Origin: Marinobacterium litorale DSM 23545 | Lineage (GTDB): Bacteria > Pseudomonadota > Gammaproteobacteria > Pseudomonadales > Balneatricaceae | DNA: 59,454 nucleotides | Reading direction: 5' to 3' | Assembly: GCF_000428985.1 (NCBI RefSeq) | Contig: NZ_AUAZ01000025.1 | Coordinates: 1-59,454 of the forward strand | Part shown: positions 20,035-29,391 of the stretch, one piece after another | Layout: each line of letters opens with the position of its first letter | How positions within the stretch are numbered: position 1 is the first letter of the stretch | The notes under the pieces: model-generated | What the model was told of the DNA's origin: nothing | The model's database searches: none | Seen by the model: only the letters and a program-made list of their open reading frames with translations | Program-made: the position numbers and the translations under genes

Positions 20035-20052
20035 GTCCCGCTGCAGCGGGAC
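20035..20052. promoter_or_regulatory. Perfect inverted repeat at the next gene's start
   Basis: GTCCCGCTGCAGCGGGAC is an uninterrupted 18-base palindrome, able to fold as a 7-bp hairpin with loop TGCA. It lies between the HTH-receiver stop and the first possible start (GTG, 20056) of the GGDEF-EAL gene and covers the place of its ribosome site. No T run follows, so a simple terminator is unlikely. It may be a protein-binding site or a translational control element. Confidence 0.5.
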
Positions 20053-20055
20053 GTT

Positions 20056-22098
20056 GTGGCCAAGAGGGCGAGTGCCCTCACTTTGCTCGGTAGACTTGTG
20101 AATAAAACCCTGCTGCTAGTGGACGATGAGCCACTGATTCTCCGTACTATGCGTCGCTTGCTCGTCCGTCGCGGCTATCAGGTCCTTCAGGCCGATGATG
20201 CCGATCAGGCGCTGGATCTGCTGTGCCGGAATGAAGCTATTCAGGTGATGCTGTGCGACTTTCGGATGCCCGGCAAAAACGGGACGCAGCTGATTGAACA
20301 GGCTCGCCAGATTCGACCCGGTTTGATCTCTCTGTTGATTAGCGGTCAGGCGGATCTGGAGTGTGTTGTAGACGCCCTGAACAACGGCTCCGTTTTTAAG
20401 TTTCTGACCAAGCCCTGGGATGACGGTTTCTTACTCGAACAGATTGAGCGCGCTTTCGAGTTGGCGGCAAGAACGACGACGGAGGCGCTGCTCAGAATGC
20501 GCGGTGCGCTGGAGAGCAGTGCTGTGATTGACGTTAAAGCTGATGGCGTTGTGTGCAGTATTAATGAATCAGCCGCGGCTGTTCTGGATATCCGGGCGCA
20601 CGAAGGCGTAGGTGTCCCGCTTACCAAACTGTTGCCGCTGCTGCAAAAGGATCGGATGGCGCTGCTGTTCGCCGACGTCCCCAGGCGGATGGTGCTCTGC
20701 GATGGCTCGACCGGAGAGGAGTTTCAGCTTGTGTCCCATAAACAGGATGCAGAAAGCTGGTCGATCTCGATTCGACATCGGACCTTTGAGCCTGACAGCT
20801 TGCGGATGACCGAAGTTATCGGACGAAAGGCACTGCTCAAGCATATATCGTCGTCGCTCAGCCAGGGCGAGCGCTTGCTGGTCGTGTATCTGGATGTACT
20901 TCGGTTCAGGACGATCAATGACTCCCTGGGCTATGAGCTGGGCGATCTGCTGCTGGAGAAGCTGGCACGTCGGGTGGTTGGCAACAGGCCTGAAGGCAGT
21001 TGGGTCGGACACATGAGTGGCGATGAGCTGGTCTTGGTAATCCCTGATCCTCCTGGGCTGGAGACGATTCCTGATCTTTTGGCGCCGGTCATGGATGCTA
21101 CCCGAAAGCCCTTCAAGCTGGGAGATCGCGAAATTCGGTTGCAGGTCAAAATGGGGTTTGCTCGGGGCCCTGAACAGGGGAGCGACGCCCAGCATCTACT
21201 GCGTAACGCTCAGGCCGCCGCCGATTATGCCAAGTTGAAGGGGTGTCTGATGCCGCAGAGCTATTTCGCATCGCTGAACGCGAAGGCGGAACAGCAGCTG
21301 ATGCTCCGGTCGGAGCTCTACCAGGCGCTTGAGAAAGAACAGTTTTTCATTGAGTACCAGCCCAAAGTATCGGCTATAAGCGGTGAAGTTCGTGGGGCGG
21401 AGGCGCTGTTACGATGGCGGCATCCGGAGCTGGGTCTGGTCAGCCCGGATCTGTTTATACCGATGGCGGAATCGATCGGTTTAATTGAGCTGATCGGTGA
21501 CTGGGTACTCAGCTCAGTGTGCGAACAGATCGCCAGTTGGCGCGCTGCTGGCATGCCCGCTGTACCCGTGGCCGTTAATATTTCCGGTTATCAACTCCAG
21601 GACGAGACGCTGCTGGAGCGCATTCTGCTGCTGATTTCCAGTAACGGCTTGCATGTGTCTGATCTGCAGGTGGAGATCACCGAAACGTTCCTGGTTGAAG
21701 ATATTCACCGTAGCAGCATGCTTGTAGAAGGTCTGCGCCGAAAGGGCATCTCTGTCGCGCTGGATGACTTCGGTACCGGTTACTCGTCGCTGAGTTACTT
21801 GAGCCACATCCCCGTGGATACGCTTAAAATCGATAAAAGTTTCGTGGATGCCCTGTCCGAAGATCGGGCGCAAAGTGAATTAGTCCGCCATGTCATCAGT
21901 ATGGCGCATTCCATGGGCATCGAAGTGGTCGCGGAAGGTGTTGAGACCCCGGTGCAGCAGAGCTGGCTGGCAGAGAAAGGCTGTGACGAGTTGCAGGGGT
22001 ATCTGTTTAGCCGGGCTATCTCACCAGAGGCGTTTGAAAGGGCGGTCAGAGAGCAGGCCTATCGCTTTGAGGCGGGCGGCGTTTGCCAAACGGTGTGA
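20056..22098 (+). CDS. Receiver-(degenerate GGDEF)-EAL c-di-GMP phosphodiesterase
   Basis: A protein of up to 680 residues. The receiver (15-130) has the phospho-acceptor D68 (MLCDFRMPGKNG) and K119. A PAS-like linker leads to a GGDEF domain whose signature is SGDEL (321-325), so cyclase activity is doubtful. The EAL domain looks intact: EALLRW (449-454), ALDDFGTGYSSLSYL and EVVAEGVET. The best guess is a phosphorylation-regulated phosphodiesterase in which the dead GGDEF may bind GTP. The start could be GTG 20056 or GTG 20098; the hairpin just upstream makes the choice unsure. The 3' end overlaps the convergent nuclease gene by 40 bases. Confidence 0.9.
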   Translation: MAKRASALTLLGRLVNKTLLLVDDEPLILRTMRRLLVRRGYQVLQADDADQALDLLCRNEAIQVMLCDFRMPGKNGTQLIEQARQIRPGLISLLISGQADLECVVDALNNGSVFKFLTKPWDDGFLLEQIERAFELAARTTTEALLRMRGALESSAVIDVKADGVVCSINESAAAVLDIRAHEGVGVPLTKLLPLLQKDRMALLFADVPRRMVLCDGSTGEEFQLVSHKQDAESWSISIRHRTFEPDSLRMTEVIGRKALLKHISSSLSQGERLLVVYLDVLRFRTINDSLGYELGDLLLEKLARRVVGNRPEGSWVGHMSGDELVLVIPDPPGLETIPDLLAPVMDATRKPFKLGDREIRLQVKMGFARGPEQGSDAQHLLRNAQAAADYAKLKGCLMPQSYFASLNAKAEQQLMLRSELYQALEKEQFFIEYQPKVSAISGEVRGAEALLRWRHPELGLVSPDLFIPMAESIGLIELIGDWVLSSVCEQIASWRAAGMPAVPVAVNISGYQLQDETLLERILLLISSNGLHVSDLQVEITETFLVEDIHRSSMLVEGLRRKGISVALDDFGTGYSSLSYLSHIPVDTLKIDKSFVDALSEDRAQSELVRHVISMAHSMGIEVVAEGVETPVQQSWLAEKGCDELQGYLFSRAISPEAFERAVREQAYRFEAGGVCQTV

Positions 22099-23753
22099 CA
22101 GACACTGATATCGATACCCTGCTGAGTCCAGAAATGCTGCCATTCCCGCTGGTGATCCTGTAGCCGGTCGCCAGGGCCTTTCACTTCTATCAGCCTGAAG
22201 CTCGCCTGCTCTCTGTAGAACTGAACCAGATCAGGCTGTCCGGCCCGGTGAACAGCGATATCCGTCAATATACGGCGGCAAGCAGCCTCAATCATGGTAG
22301 CCGGGATACAGGCCAGTGTGAGTTCCAGAACCTCTTCCGTCAGGCGCTGCCAATCCACCAGGGGAGAGGCCAACCCGCGTTTCTCATGGAAGCGTTGCCG
22401 CACAGTGTGTGTCCATTCCCGGGTACCGAGCTGTGCAAGACACGCCTCGAACAGCCCATGACGGCGGGAGACAAAGTTTTCATGGATGAGATCCCTGGGG
22501 CCGGCCTGGAACGGATGAAAAAAAGCGCCGGGCAAGGGGGCGTAGAATGCAGGCCAGCACAGCAGTGCCAACAACCCGTTGAACAGGCTGTTCTCCAGAT
22601 GAAAAACCGGCGCGTCCGGTGTAGCCAGATGATCCGCCACCGCCTGTTCAACCGATTGATGATAGGGGAGGTGGAGCTCTAGCGTTTTAATAGGTTGCCT
22701 AGCCTGAGGTTTAATCGGCAGTCCACACTGTTTAGCCAGTCGCTTCTCTATCCTGCTCAGTGCGGTCAGCTGGGTATTCATCAGGTCTTTATGTTGTCGA
22801 TGAGTGTGCAGTGTGGCTAAGGTTTCGGCGGCCGGCATGGTGCGCTCCATCACACGGAAGCGGCGAATAAGTGCTTCTCGATGAGTCGATTCCTGATACA
22901 GCCGCATGGCCAGTTCGGGCTTTTCGAAACGTTCGGCCGCACGCCCTGCTTCGAATAAGAGTCGGGCGCGCCGGTGTTCCAGCCAGGGTGTGGGTAACGT
23001 TGAGGCCGGGATCTGTTCGGCGTGGAGGTCACACTGCTGAGGGTCGTTTTCCAGTGCTTCCCTGACACGGTCCATGGTAAGCCACAGGTCTACCTCCGCG
23101 CGCTCGGTAAAGGCGCGTGACTGTGGCGAGAGCGGAACCGTTTCGAACCGACGGTGGCCCAGCTCCGCGACCACGAAGCTGCTCCAGTCCTGGCTCAGGG
23201 TACCGAAAAACATCAATCGAATGCGGACAAAAAGATCAGCGTCGCACAGCGCGACCAATTCGTCGGGCATGTCGGGGCACCAGTGTGAAGCGGGTCGTAA
23301 CTGATCGTTGTAATGCCTGTTGAGACTGTCGATCAACGCACCTTTGGAGTCTGCTGATGGAAGTGGCTGGCACGACGAAAAATGGGCTCTTAGCGCTTTA
23401 GCCGTTAATAGCTGCCCCAGGGTGCTAACGGTGATCGGAGGATCGTTCAGGACCCAGCCGTGTTGAATCAGTTCGTCGAAGTAAGGGGCTGGATCGCCGA
23501 GCTCGGCATAATTCAGCTGACGGCGCCAAAAAAGCTCGCCCTTACGCATGATCATGCGGACCAGGAGCGCTCGGGCCGGCTCTGAGAGCTGGTGCCAGTT
23601 TTGCAGACGGACTCGCTCCATCGCCGTCAGAAGATCGTGGTGGTAACACACCACCCACTCCAGAACCGTCGTAAAGTTCTGCAGGTAGTAGAGTGGGTCT
23701 TCCAGACTGGCCCTTGGAACGGGTACTGCTGTTGATGGGGGAAGCGTGTTCAA
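22059..23753 (-). CDS. FAN1-like VRR-NUC structure-specific nuclease
   Basis: A 564-residue protein. A SAP-like DNA-binding segment (about 110-150, with SADSKGALIDSLN), a helical TPR-like middle and a C-terminal VRR-NUC domain can be seen. The PD-(D/E)xK residues are D508 in GQPDL, and E523 and K525 in EVKG. Bacterial FAN1 homologues with this layout cut 5' flaps and help in interstrand crosslink repair. The start is TTG at 23753, the first plausible one, with a GAG-type site upstream; no ATG occurs before residue 45. The gene stands alone among signalling genes. Confidence 0.85.
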   Translation of the reverse strand: MNTLPPSTAVPVPRASLEDPLYYLQNFTTVLEWVVCYHHDLLTAMERVRLQNWHQLSEPARALLVRMIMRKGELFWRRQLNYAELGDPAPYFDELIQHGWVLNDPPITVSTLGQLLTAKALRAHFSSCQPLPSADSKGALIDSLNRHYNDQLRPASHWCPDMPDELVALCDADLFVRIRLMFFGTLSQDWSSFVVAELGHRRFETVPLSPQSRAFTERAEVDLWLTMDRVREALENDPQQCDLHAEQIPASTLPTPWLEHRRARLLFEAGRAAERFEKPELAMRLYQESTHREALIRRFRVMERTMPAAETLATLHTHRQHKDLMNTQLTALSRIEKRLAKQCGLPIKPQARQPIKTLELHLPYHQSVEQAVADHLATPDAPVFHLENSLFNGLLALLCWPAFYAPLPGAFFHPFQAGPRDLIHENFVSRRHGLFEACLAQLGTREWTHTVRQRFHEKRGLASPLVDWQRLTEEVLELTLACIPATMIEAACRRILTDIAVHRAGQPDLVQFYREQASFRLIEVKGPGDRLQDHQREWQHFWTQQGIDISVCHTVWQTPPASKR

Positions 23754-24040
23754 AGCGGCTCGATCATGAGGTTATGACGCCGTTGAAGCGACGGGTTATT
23801 CATAAAGCGTAACAGTATTCTGTATCCTGACCGGTACCCGGCTGCTCAATAATAATGACAGCTCCATCCCAGGGCCAGGCTTGCATCAGCAACTCGCTAA
23901 GCGCTTCCGGCAGACGCCTGTCGCCTTACGCAGGGGCTCTTTAGTTTGGACCATCGACAGCGATAAAAACGTTACTGTTTGTGTGCGCATTCCCCAAAGG
24001 CTGACTAGACTGAAAAAAGTTCGCGGCTATTGGATGGCGC

Positions 24041-25942
24041 ATGCGCAAGCTTGTCTTTTTCTCCATCATATTGGCGCTTATCGCAGGAACTCTCGCCTAT
24101 CTGGAGCGGCTGCGAGATGTCAATGTACAACAGTATCTGGCGCATGAGACCGAGCTACACCGTCTTGCGCTGAATGCAGCACTTGAGCAGTTCTCGCTCG
24201 GTATGGACCTGTTTCTGGAACAGAGCGTGGGCCATCATGAAGCGAGTCTGTTTGCACAGGGCGTGGTGGCTACAGGAATGGAGCGCCAGCGTCTGCGTGA
24301 GCTGATGCATAAGCGCTTAAGCAGTGCTTACGATACGTTGCGTGCTCACGGCATTGATCAGTGGCAGTTTCACAGCGCCGATGGTTACAGCTTTCTGCGT
24401 TTTCATGCGCCGGACCGCTATGGTGACTTCCTGCTTCCCTATCGCCCCTCATTGATCAGCATGCGCCAGGAGCCTCGGGTATTTGATGTGTTTGAGGCAG
24501 GGCGTACCTTTATCGGTTTTCGTCAACTGCACCCAATCTACTATGGGGCCGAGTTTGTCGGTAGTGTCGAGACAGCGGTGTCGGTCCAGCGCCTGAGAGA
24601 AGTACTCAGACGGGGTGATGACAGTCGCATCTACCAGTTTCTGTTGCGGCGCGGGCCGATAGAAACCGTAACACTGGATCAATATCGGCGAGAGTTTGAT
24701 ATGCAGCCCTCGCGGCTCGGCGCTGATTATCTGGTGCTGTCAGAGTCTATGGATGCAGAGCCTGAAGTCCAGATGGCAACGCTGTCCTCGCTGGAGTCGG
24801 CCTTGCAGATTCACCCGGCGCTGGATCAGAAGCTGGCGTCGCGTCAGCCATTTTCGCTGGCGATAGTGGCTCATCAGCGGCACTTTGCGGCGAGTTTCGT
24901 CCCTATTCAGGCCATCGACGGTTCCCTGGCGGCCTATCTGGTGTCATATAGCTACGCACCCCTGCTGCGGAGTATCAACGAGGACTTTTACAACGACTTT
25001 GTGATCGTACTGCTCGGTTTTTTCATCATTGGCGGGCTGATCATGACGCTGATCAGCAAGCACGCGATTATGGAACTGCAGATGAATCGCCTCGATGCGA
25101 TCAGTGATGCGGTGGGTGAGGGCATTGTAGTCAGCAACAGTGCAGGCAAGACAATCTACGTGAATTCGGGAGCGGTTGAGATCACCGGTTACAGCCGGCA
25201 GGCGTTGATGGGGTTCGATATCCGGCGGCTTGTGGACGTTCCTGAAGCTCAGTGTCCGATCATGGCAACGTTGCGTAGCGCGCAACCCTATGATGGCGAG
25301 GAGACATTGATTCACCGGGATGGCGCGCATATCCCCGTATTGTTGGCGAGCCGGCCGCTGTTTGAAGATGATTCGGTGGTGGGCGTCGTGTCCGTGTTCC
25401 GGGATATTACCGAGCGCAAGCGGATGGAGAATCGGTTGGTGCATCTGGCCCGGACCGACGAATTGACCGAGCTTTTGAACCGCCGTGCATTTCTTGAGGC
25501 ATTGGCTCACCAGCTGGCTCTGGTTCACCGGGGCTCCAGCCATGGTGTGCTGATGATGGTGGATTTTGATCACTTTAAACAGATCAACGACACCTATGGC
25601 CATGATGCCGGTGACCAGGTTCTGAAGCACTTCGCCGAGATTGCAGAGCGCTGTCTGCGCGATACCGATACCATCGGTCGTTTGGGTGGGGAGGAGTTCG
25701 CGGTGCTGCTTCCGGACACGGATGTTGAGGGCGGGCAGGTGATGGCTGAGCGCCTGCGCCAGGCGGTGGCTGCAAGCCCGACGGTCGGCGATGGGTTTAC
25801 CGTGGACATGACGCTGTCGATAGGCCTGTGTCCGCTACGCGCCGAGCATCGGGAGGTGACCGATATTCTGCGTCAGGCGGACGGCGCCCTCTACCGTGCC
25901 AAGGCGAGGGGCCGTAACCGTGTTGAATGTTGTGAGTGTTAA
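24041..25942 (+). CDS. Membrane Cache-like, PAS, GGDEF diguanylate cyclase
   Basis: A 633-residue inner-membrane sensor. An N-terminal helix (4-20), a periplasmic region of about 290 residues with Cache-like features (WQFHSADGYSFLRFHAPDRYG), a second membrane helix near 325-345, a PAS domain (about 350-465) and a GGDEF domain follow each other. GGEEF is at 549-553, with RDTD as the I-site, so an active, feedback-inhibited enzyme is expected. The periplasmic ligand is unknown. Its last four bases overlap the end of the convergent small gene at 25939. Confidence 0.9.
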   Translation: MRKLVFFSIILALIAGTLAYLERLRDVNVQQYLAHETELHRLALNAALEQFSLGMDLFLEQSVGHHEASLFAQGVVATGMERQRLRELMHKRLSSAYDTLRAHGIDQWQFHSADGYSFLRFHAPDRYGDFLLPYRPSLISMRQEPRVFDVFEAGRTFIGFRQLHPIYYGAEFVGSVETAVSVQRLREVLRRGDDSRIYQFLLRRGPIETVTLDQYRREFDMQPSRLGADYLVLSESMDAEPEVQMATLSSLESALQIHPALDQKLASRQPFSLAIVAHQRHFAASFVPIQAIDGSLAAYLVSYSYAPLLRSINEDFYNDFVIVLLGFFIIGGLIMTLISKHAIMELQMNRLDAISDAVGEGIVVSNSAGKTIYVNSGAVEITGYSRQALMGFDIRRLVDVPEAQCPIMATLRSAQPYDGEETLIHRDGAHIPVLLASRPLFEDDSVVGVVSVFRDITERKRMENRLVHLARTDELTELLNRRAFLEALAHQLALVHRGSSHGVLMMVDFDHFKQINDTYGHDAGDQVLKHFAEIAERCLRDTDTIGRLGGEEFAVLLPDTDVEGGQVMAERLRQAVAASPTVGDGFTVDMTLSIGLCPLRAEHREVTDILRQADGALYRAKARGRNRVECCEC

Positions 25943-26271
25943 GCCGCCCGGATATCCAGGTTTTTGACCGGCCGCGGTTCCATGGTGCAGGGCTCACCTT
26001 CAAGCAGGAACAGGTGATAGGCCTCGGGGCCGAACGCATCCAGCGCGGTCATCAGGTGCTGTGCACCCTCCTGTATCGGCTCACCGGTCCGGGTAATCCG
26101 GAATTGTACGTTCTGGCGCGATATGTCCGCGCGCAGGCTCTCCTCGGTCCAGAGGAACAGCGCTTTTTCCGATACCACATATTCAAAACGGACAGGACGA
26201 AAGCCCTGAGCCAACGACAAGCTGATGGGCTTATCACTGATTTCAAGCCGGTATTTCAGGATCGCTTTCAT
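25939..26271 (-). CDS. Small conserved protein (DUF7352-like)
   Basis: A 110-residue protein with a clear ribosome site (GGAGG, six bases before the ATG). It begins MKAILKYRLEISDKPISLSL and has a central FLWTE and a late AYHLFLLEGE segment, a pattern I associate loosely with the short DUF7352 family; that match is from memory. No membrane segment, signal peptide or catalytic motif is seen. The function is unknown. It is followed on the same strand by nothing and preceded by the LysR gene's end 84 bases away. Confidence 0.7.
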   Translation of the reverse strand: MKAILKYRLEISDKPISLSLAQGFRPVRFEYVVSEKALFLWTEESLRADISRQNVQFRITRTGEPIQEGAQHLMTALDAFGPEAYHLFLLEGEPCTMEPRPVKNLDIRAA

Positions 26272-26355
26272 GGTTCGGCCTCCATTGTTGGGTCTGATAA
26301 AGATTGGCCGAAGAAGTCACATATAAAAACAGATTAAAGCGGTTTTATTCATCGT

Positions 26356-27240
26356 TTAATCCGATGATTGGCAGATCGAAGCCACGGCCGGGTGAATCAG
26401 ATCCTTACCCCGTGTGATGGCGTAAAGGTCATCCATGACTGCAGCAATCTCACCGACCATCTCGACCCGGTATTGACGACACACCTCATCCCGGATCGAC
26501 AGGGGCGCTGCAAATATCCCATGACCGTGATTGGCGAACACCTTGATCAAAGCGCTGTCATCGATTCGAGCCCGAATCTCAATACGGATTTTTTGTTCCT
26601 CAAACCACTGGCGTAGCCGGTTGAAATAGGGAGTGTCGGTGGCATTGGCAAGGAAAGGCTGGCCGTGCAGGCTGGCGGGAAAATCCATGCGCAACTGCTC
26701 GGCTAGTGGCGGGGCCGCGAAAATCGCGATGGGGGACGATTGCAGCCGATGCAGATGCAGGCGGCTTTCTGCGTCTTCCGGGGGAATACGGTCGGTCAGC
26801 ACCAGATCCAGCTGCTGTTTTTTGAGCTGGCGTACCAAGTTGTCGGGTTGCCCGCTACGGCAGTCCAGTTCGATTTCGCGGCCGATGCCAAAAGCGGGTT
26901 CCAGCAGCTGGTAGGCGATCAGTTTATGGATGCTGGTTGATAATCCGACTGCCAGCGACACCGGTCGGTCATAGGGTGCCAGCTGCAGGACGCGGTCCAG
27001 TGACTCGGCGATGGTGAACATATCGTCGGCGTAGCGCATCACGGTGCGGCCCAGCTCCGATAGCTCCAGTCCGCGACCCCGTCGGCGGAACAGCAGGCCG
27101 CCGCATTGACTCTCCAGCTCCCCGATCTGTCCACTGAGGGTCTGGGGTGCCAGATCAAGTAACTCACTGGCGCGTGCCATGGAGCCTTCGCGTGCTGTCA
27201 GCCAGAAATAGTAGAGATGGCGAAAGTTAAGTTGTTTCAT
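26356..27240 (-). CDS. NhaR-like LysR-family regulator
   Basis: A 294-residue LysR-type protein. The N-terminal winged helix reads NFRHLYYFWLTAREGSMARA followed by LDLAPQTLSGQIGELE, close to the NhaR subgroup. The rest is the two-lobed effector-binding domain. In E. coli NhaR senses Na+, but here the neighbour is a nucleoside phosphorylase, whose stop lies eight bases before this start, so the two form an operon. The regulator may control that gene or the divergent arsenosugar-type operon. The effector is unknown. Confidence 0.88.
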   Translation of the reverse strand: MKQLNFRHLYYFWLTAREGSMARASELLDLAPQTLSGQIGELESQCGGLLFRRRGRGLELSELGRTVMRYADDMFTIAESLDRVLQLAPYDRPVSLAVGLSTSIHKLIAYQLLEPAFGIGREIELDCRSGQPDNLVRQLKKQQLDLVLTDRIPPEDAESRLHLHRLQSSPIAIFAAPPLAEQLRMDFPASLHGQPFLANATDTPYFNRLRQWFEEQKIRIEIRARIDDSALIKVFANHGHGIFAAPLSIRDEVCRQYRVEMVGEIAAVMDDLYAITRGKDLIHPAVASICQSSD

Positions 27241-27248
27241 CCCTGTGA

Positions 27249-28115
27249 TCAGCTCAACAGCAGTTCAACCAGTGCCCGCCGCTCGCTGGTCAGGTCAGAC
27301 AGCGGTGTAACCAGGCCCTGCTTTAAGGCGTCATGGGCAGCTGAGCTCGGTGAGGCTTTCGAAATCAGCGTTATTGCGTTTTGAGCGATGAGCTGAGCTT
27401 TTTCGGCATTCTCCATCAGATTACGGATAGCAAGCTCTGCTGTTACCTGCGCCTCGCGCGGGTGCCAGCAGTCGTAATCGGTCACCATGGCCAACGATGC
27501 ATAGGCGATCTGCGCCTCCCGGGCGAGCCGGGCCTCGGGCATATTGGTCATGCCGATGACCGAGGCATCCAGGCTGCGGTAAAAGTTGGATTCGGCCAGG
27601 GTGGAGAACTGGGGGCCCTCCATGCACAGATAGGTTCCATTGTTATGCAGGTTAACTGAACGTTCTGCCGGCAGCTGTTTCACTGCCTGTGCCAGCAGGT
27701 CGCAGAGCGCTGGGCAAACCGGTTGAGCAAGCGATACATGAGCCACCGCGCCCTCACCGAAGAAGGTGTTGGGTCGCTGGCGTGTCATATCGATGTATTG
27801 ATCGGGAATCACCATATCCAGCGGTGCGATCTCCTCCTTGAGTGAACCCACGGCTGAAAAAGAGAGCAGGTAGCGCACACCCAGCTGTTTCATCGCGTGG
27901 ATATTGGCACGGTAGGGGACCTCTCCCGGCAACAGGCTGTGGCGGCTGCCGTGGCGTGCCAGAAACGCAACCGGTGTTCCGTTAACGTCGCCCAGTGTCA
28001 GCGGTGAGGAGGGAGCGCCATAGGGCGTAACTAGATCGAGCTGACGTGCGTTCTGCAGTGCTTCCATCCGATAAAGCCCACTGCCACCGATGATGCCGAT
28101 TAATGCCTGTGTCAT
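27249..28115 (-). CDS. S-methyl-5'-thioadenosine/thioinosine phosphorylase
   Basis: A 288-residue member of the PNP/MTAP phosphorylase family. Motifs: GIIGGSGLY (phosphate loop), ARHGSRHSLLPGEVPYRANI, SAVGSL, CMEGPQFST, GMTNMPEARLAREAQIAYA and TDYDCWH. It splits 5'-methylthio-nucleosides to the base and 5-methylthioribose-1-phosphate for methionine salvage. In Pseudomonas the related enzyme prefers methylthioinosine; the substrate here is undetermined. It is divergent from an operon with an ArsS-type enzyme that would release 5'-deoxyadenosine products or dimethylarsinoyl-adenosine, so a role in that pathway is possible. AGGAG precedes the ATG. Confidence 0.88.
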   Translation of the reverse strand: MTQALIGIIGGSGLYRMEALQNARQLDLVTPYGAPSSPLTLGDVNGTPVAFLARHGSRHSLLPGEVPYRANIHAMKQLGVRYLLSFSAVGSLKEEIAPLDMVIPDQYIDMTRQRPNTFFGEGAVAHVSLAQPVCPALCDLLAQAVKQLPAERSVNLHNNGTYLCMEGPQFSTLAESNFYRSLDASVIGMTNMPEARLAREAQIAYASLAMVTDYDCWHPREAQVTAELAIRNLMENAEKAQLIAQNAITLISKASPSSAAHDALKQGLVTPLSDLTSERRALVELLLS

Positions 28116-28260
28116 GCCTGTCTCCTGAGCCAGTTCCGTGTCAGAGTCGCACAGAATAAATGATCAGGACAAAAAATTTTCATTTGAAGTGTAAGGTTTC
28201 GATTTGTCTCTCGACAGATACACAAACCATACTGCTACCCATGGATGTGGGGAGGTTGAA

Positions 28261-29382
28261 ATGGATATGAGCGAGCAGGCGGAGTTATTCAGGCTGTTAT
28301 TGGTCGGGGGAGGTCATGCCCATCTGTTTGTACTGGAAGCGATCATTCAGGGCAGATTGCCCTCAGACGGGGTGGCCCTGGTATCGCCATCGCGCTGGCA
28401 ATACTACTCCGGGATGTTGCCGGGACTGGTGGCAGGTCATTACCGCGCTGAGCAGTGCCGCATCGACTTGGAAGCGCTCTGTGAGCAGGCAGGCATTGTG
28501 ATGATTATCGATAGTTCCTGTGGGCTCGAAGCCGACCGCAAGTCACTCCAGCTGGCAAGCGGTCGAACGCTCGGCTTCGAGCAGCTGTCACTGGATATTG
28601 GCAGCCAGACCGATCTGAGCTGGATTCGTAAACCGGGTAATCATCTGATCAGTGTGAAGCCCATGGATCGTTTTCTGGCCGATTGGCAGGCGTTCAGCGA
28701 TACCGCCCGACGCCGTCGCGAGGGGCGCATGGTCGTCGTTGGGGGAGGAGCCGCTGGCGTGGAGCTGGCCATGGCCGCACGGACATCACTGCGAAAGTCC
28801 GGCTTCAGCCTGCCGGTGACATTGATCGCATCCAACGGCGTGGTTGCCGATTTCCCTCCGGCGGTGCGTAAGCGGGTGGAACGTGAACTGGAACGTCTGG
28901 ATGTCAGGGCCTATCACGGCAAAGCGCAGGCCGAGGGCGGACGTGTGAAGCTGGATGATGGGACGGAGCTTCAGGCCGATCTGATTATCGCCACCAGCGG
29001 GGCGAAAGCCCCCCGGTGGCTGGCAGGCAGCGATTTGGAACTGGATCATGCGGGGTTTGTGCGGGTGGATCAGTATCACCGTAGCTGCTCGCATCCGGAT
29101 ATCTATGCCGTGGGTGATATCAGCGCCAGGCCCGGCACGCCCTTGATGAAGTCGGGGGTTCATTCGGTTCGGGTAGGTCCGATACTGGCGCATAATCTGC
29201 TTGCAGCACGCAATGGGGATCCATTAAAGGTGTTCAGGCCGCGGCGTAACGTGCTCTATCTGATCTCCTGCGGTGATCGGCGAGCGGTTGCCAGTTGGGG
29301 CCCCCTGTATGCATCCGGCGGCTGGGTGTGGCATTGGAAAGATCGAATTGATCGGGCATTTATCGACCGCTTCAGCGGCTAG
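28261..29382 (+). CDS. FAD-dependent pyridine nucleotide oxidoreductase (SelD-N-terminal type)
   Basis: About 373 residues. The FAD-binding start reads LLLVGGGHAHLFVLEA, the NAD(P)H-binding motif VVVGGGAAGVELAMAA, and the C-terminal flavin motif DIYAVGDISARPG. This is the NDH-2-like family that in some bacteria is fused to the N terminus of selenophosphate synthase (TIGR03169-like) and often sits beside radical SAM/selenodomain genes. Here it stands alone. The ATG at 28261 is preceded by GGGGAGG; the frame is open to a TTG at 28204. First gene of a six-gene operon. Confidence 0.85.
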   Translation: MDMSEQAELFRLLLVGGGHAHLFVLEAIIQGRLPSDGVALVSPSRWQYYSGMLPGLVAGHYRAEQCRIDLEALCEQAGIVMIIDSSCGLEADRKSLQLASGRTLGFEQLSLDIGSQTDLSWIRKPGNHLISVKPMDRFLADWQAFSDTARRRREGRMVVVGGGAAGVELAMAARTSLRKSGFSLPVTLIASNGVVADFPPAVRKRVERELERLDVRAYHGKAQAEGGRVKLDDGTELQADLIIATSGAKAPRWLAGSDLELDHAGFVRVDQYHRSCSHPDIYAVGDISARPGTPLMKSGVHSVRVGPILAHNLLAARNGDPLKVFRPRRNVLYLISCGDRRAVASWGPLYASGGWVWHWKDRIDRAFIDRFSG

Positions 29383-29391
29383 GGAGAAAGC

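Noticed and set aside
23881-24147. Plus-strand frame before and into the membrane cyclase gene
   Set aside because: It overlaps the well-supported cyclase start in another frame and has no family features.
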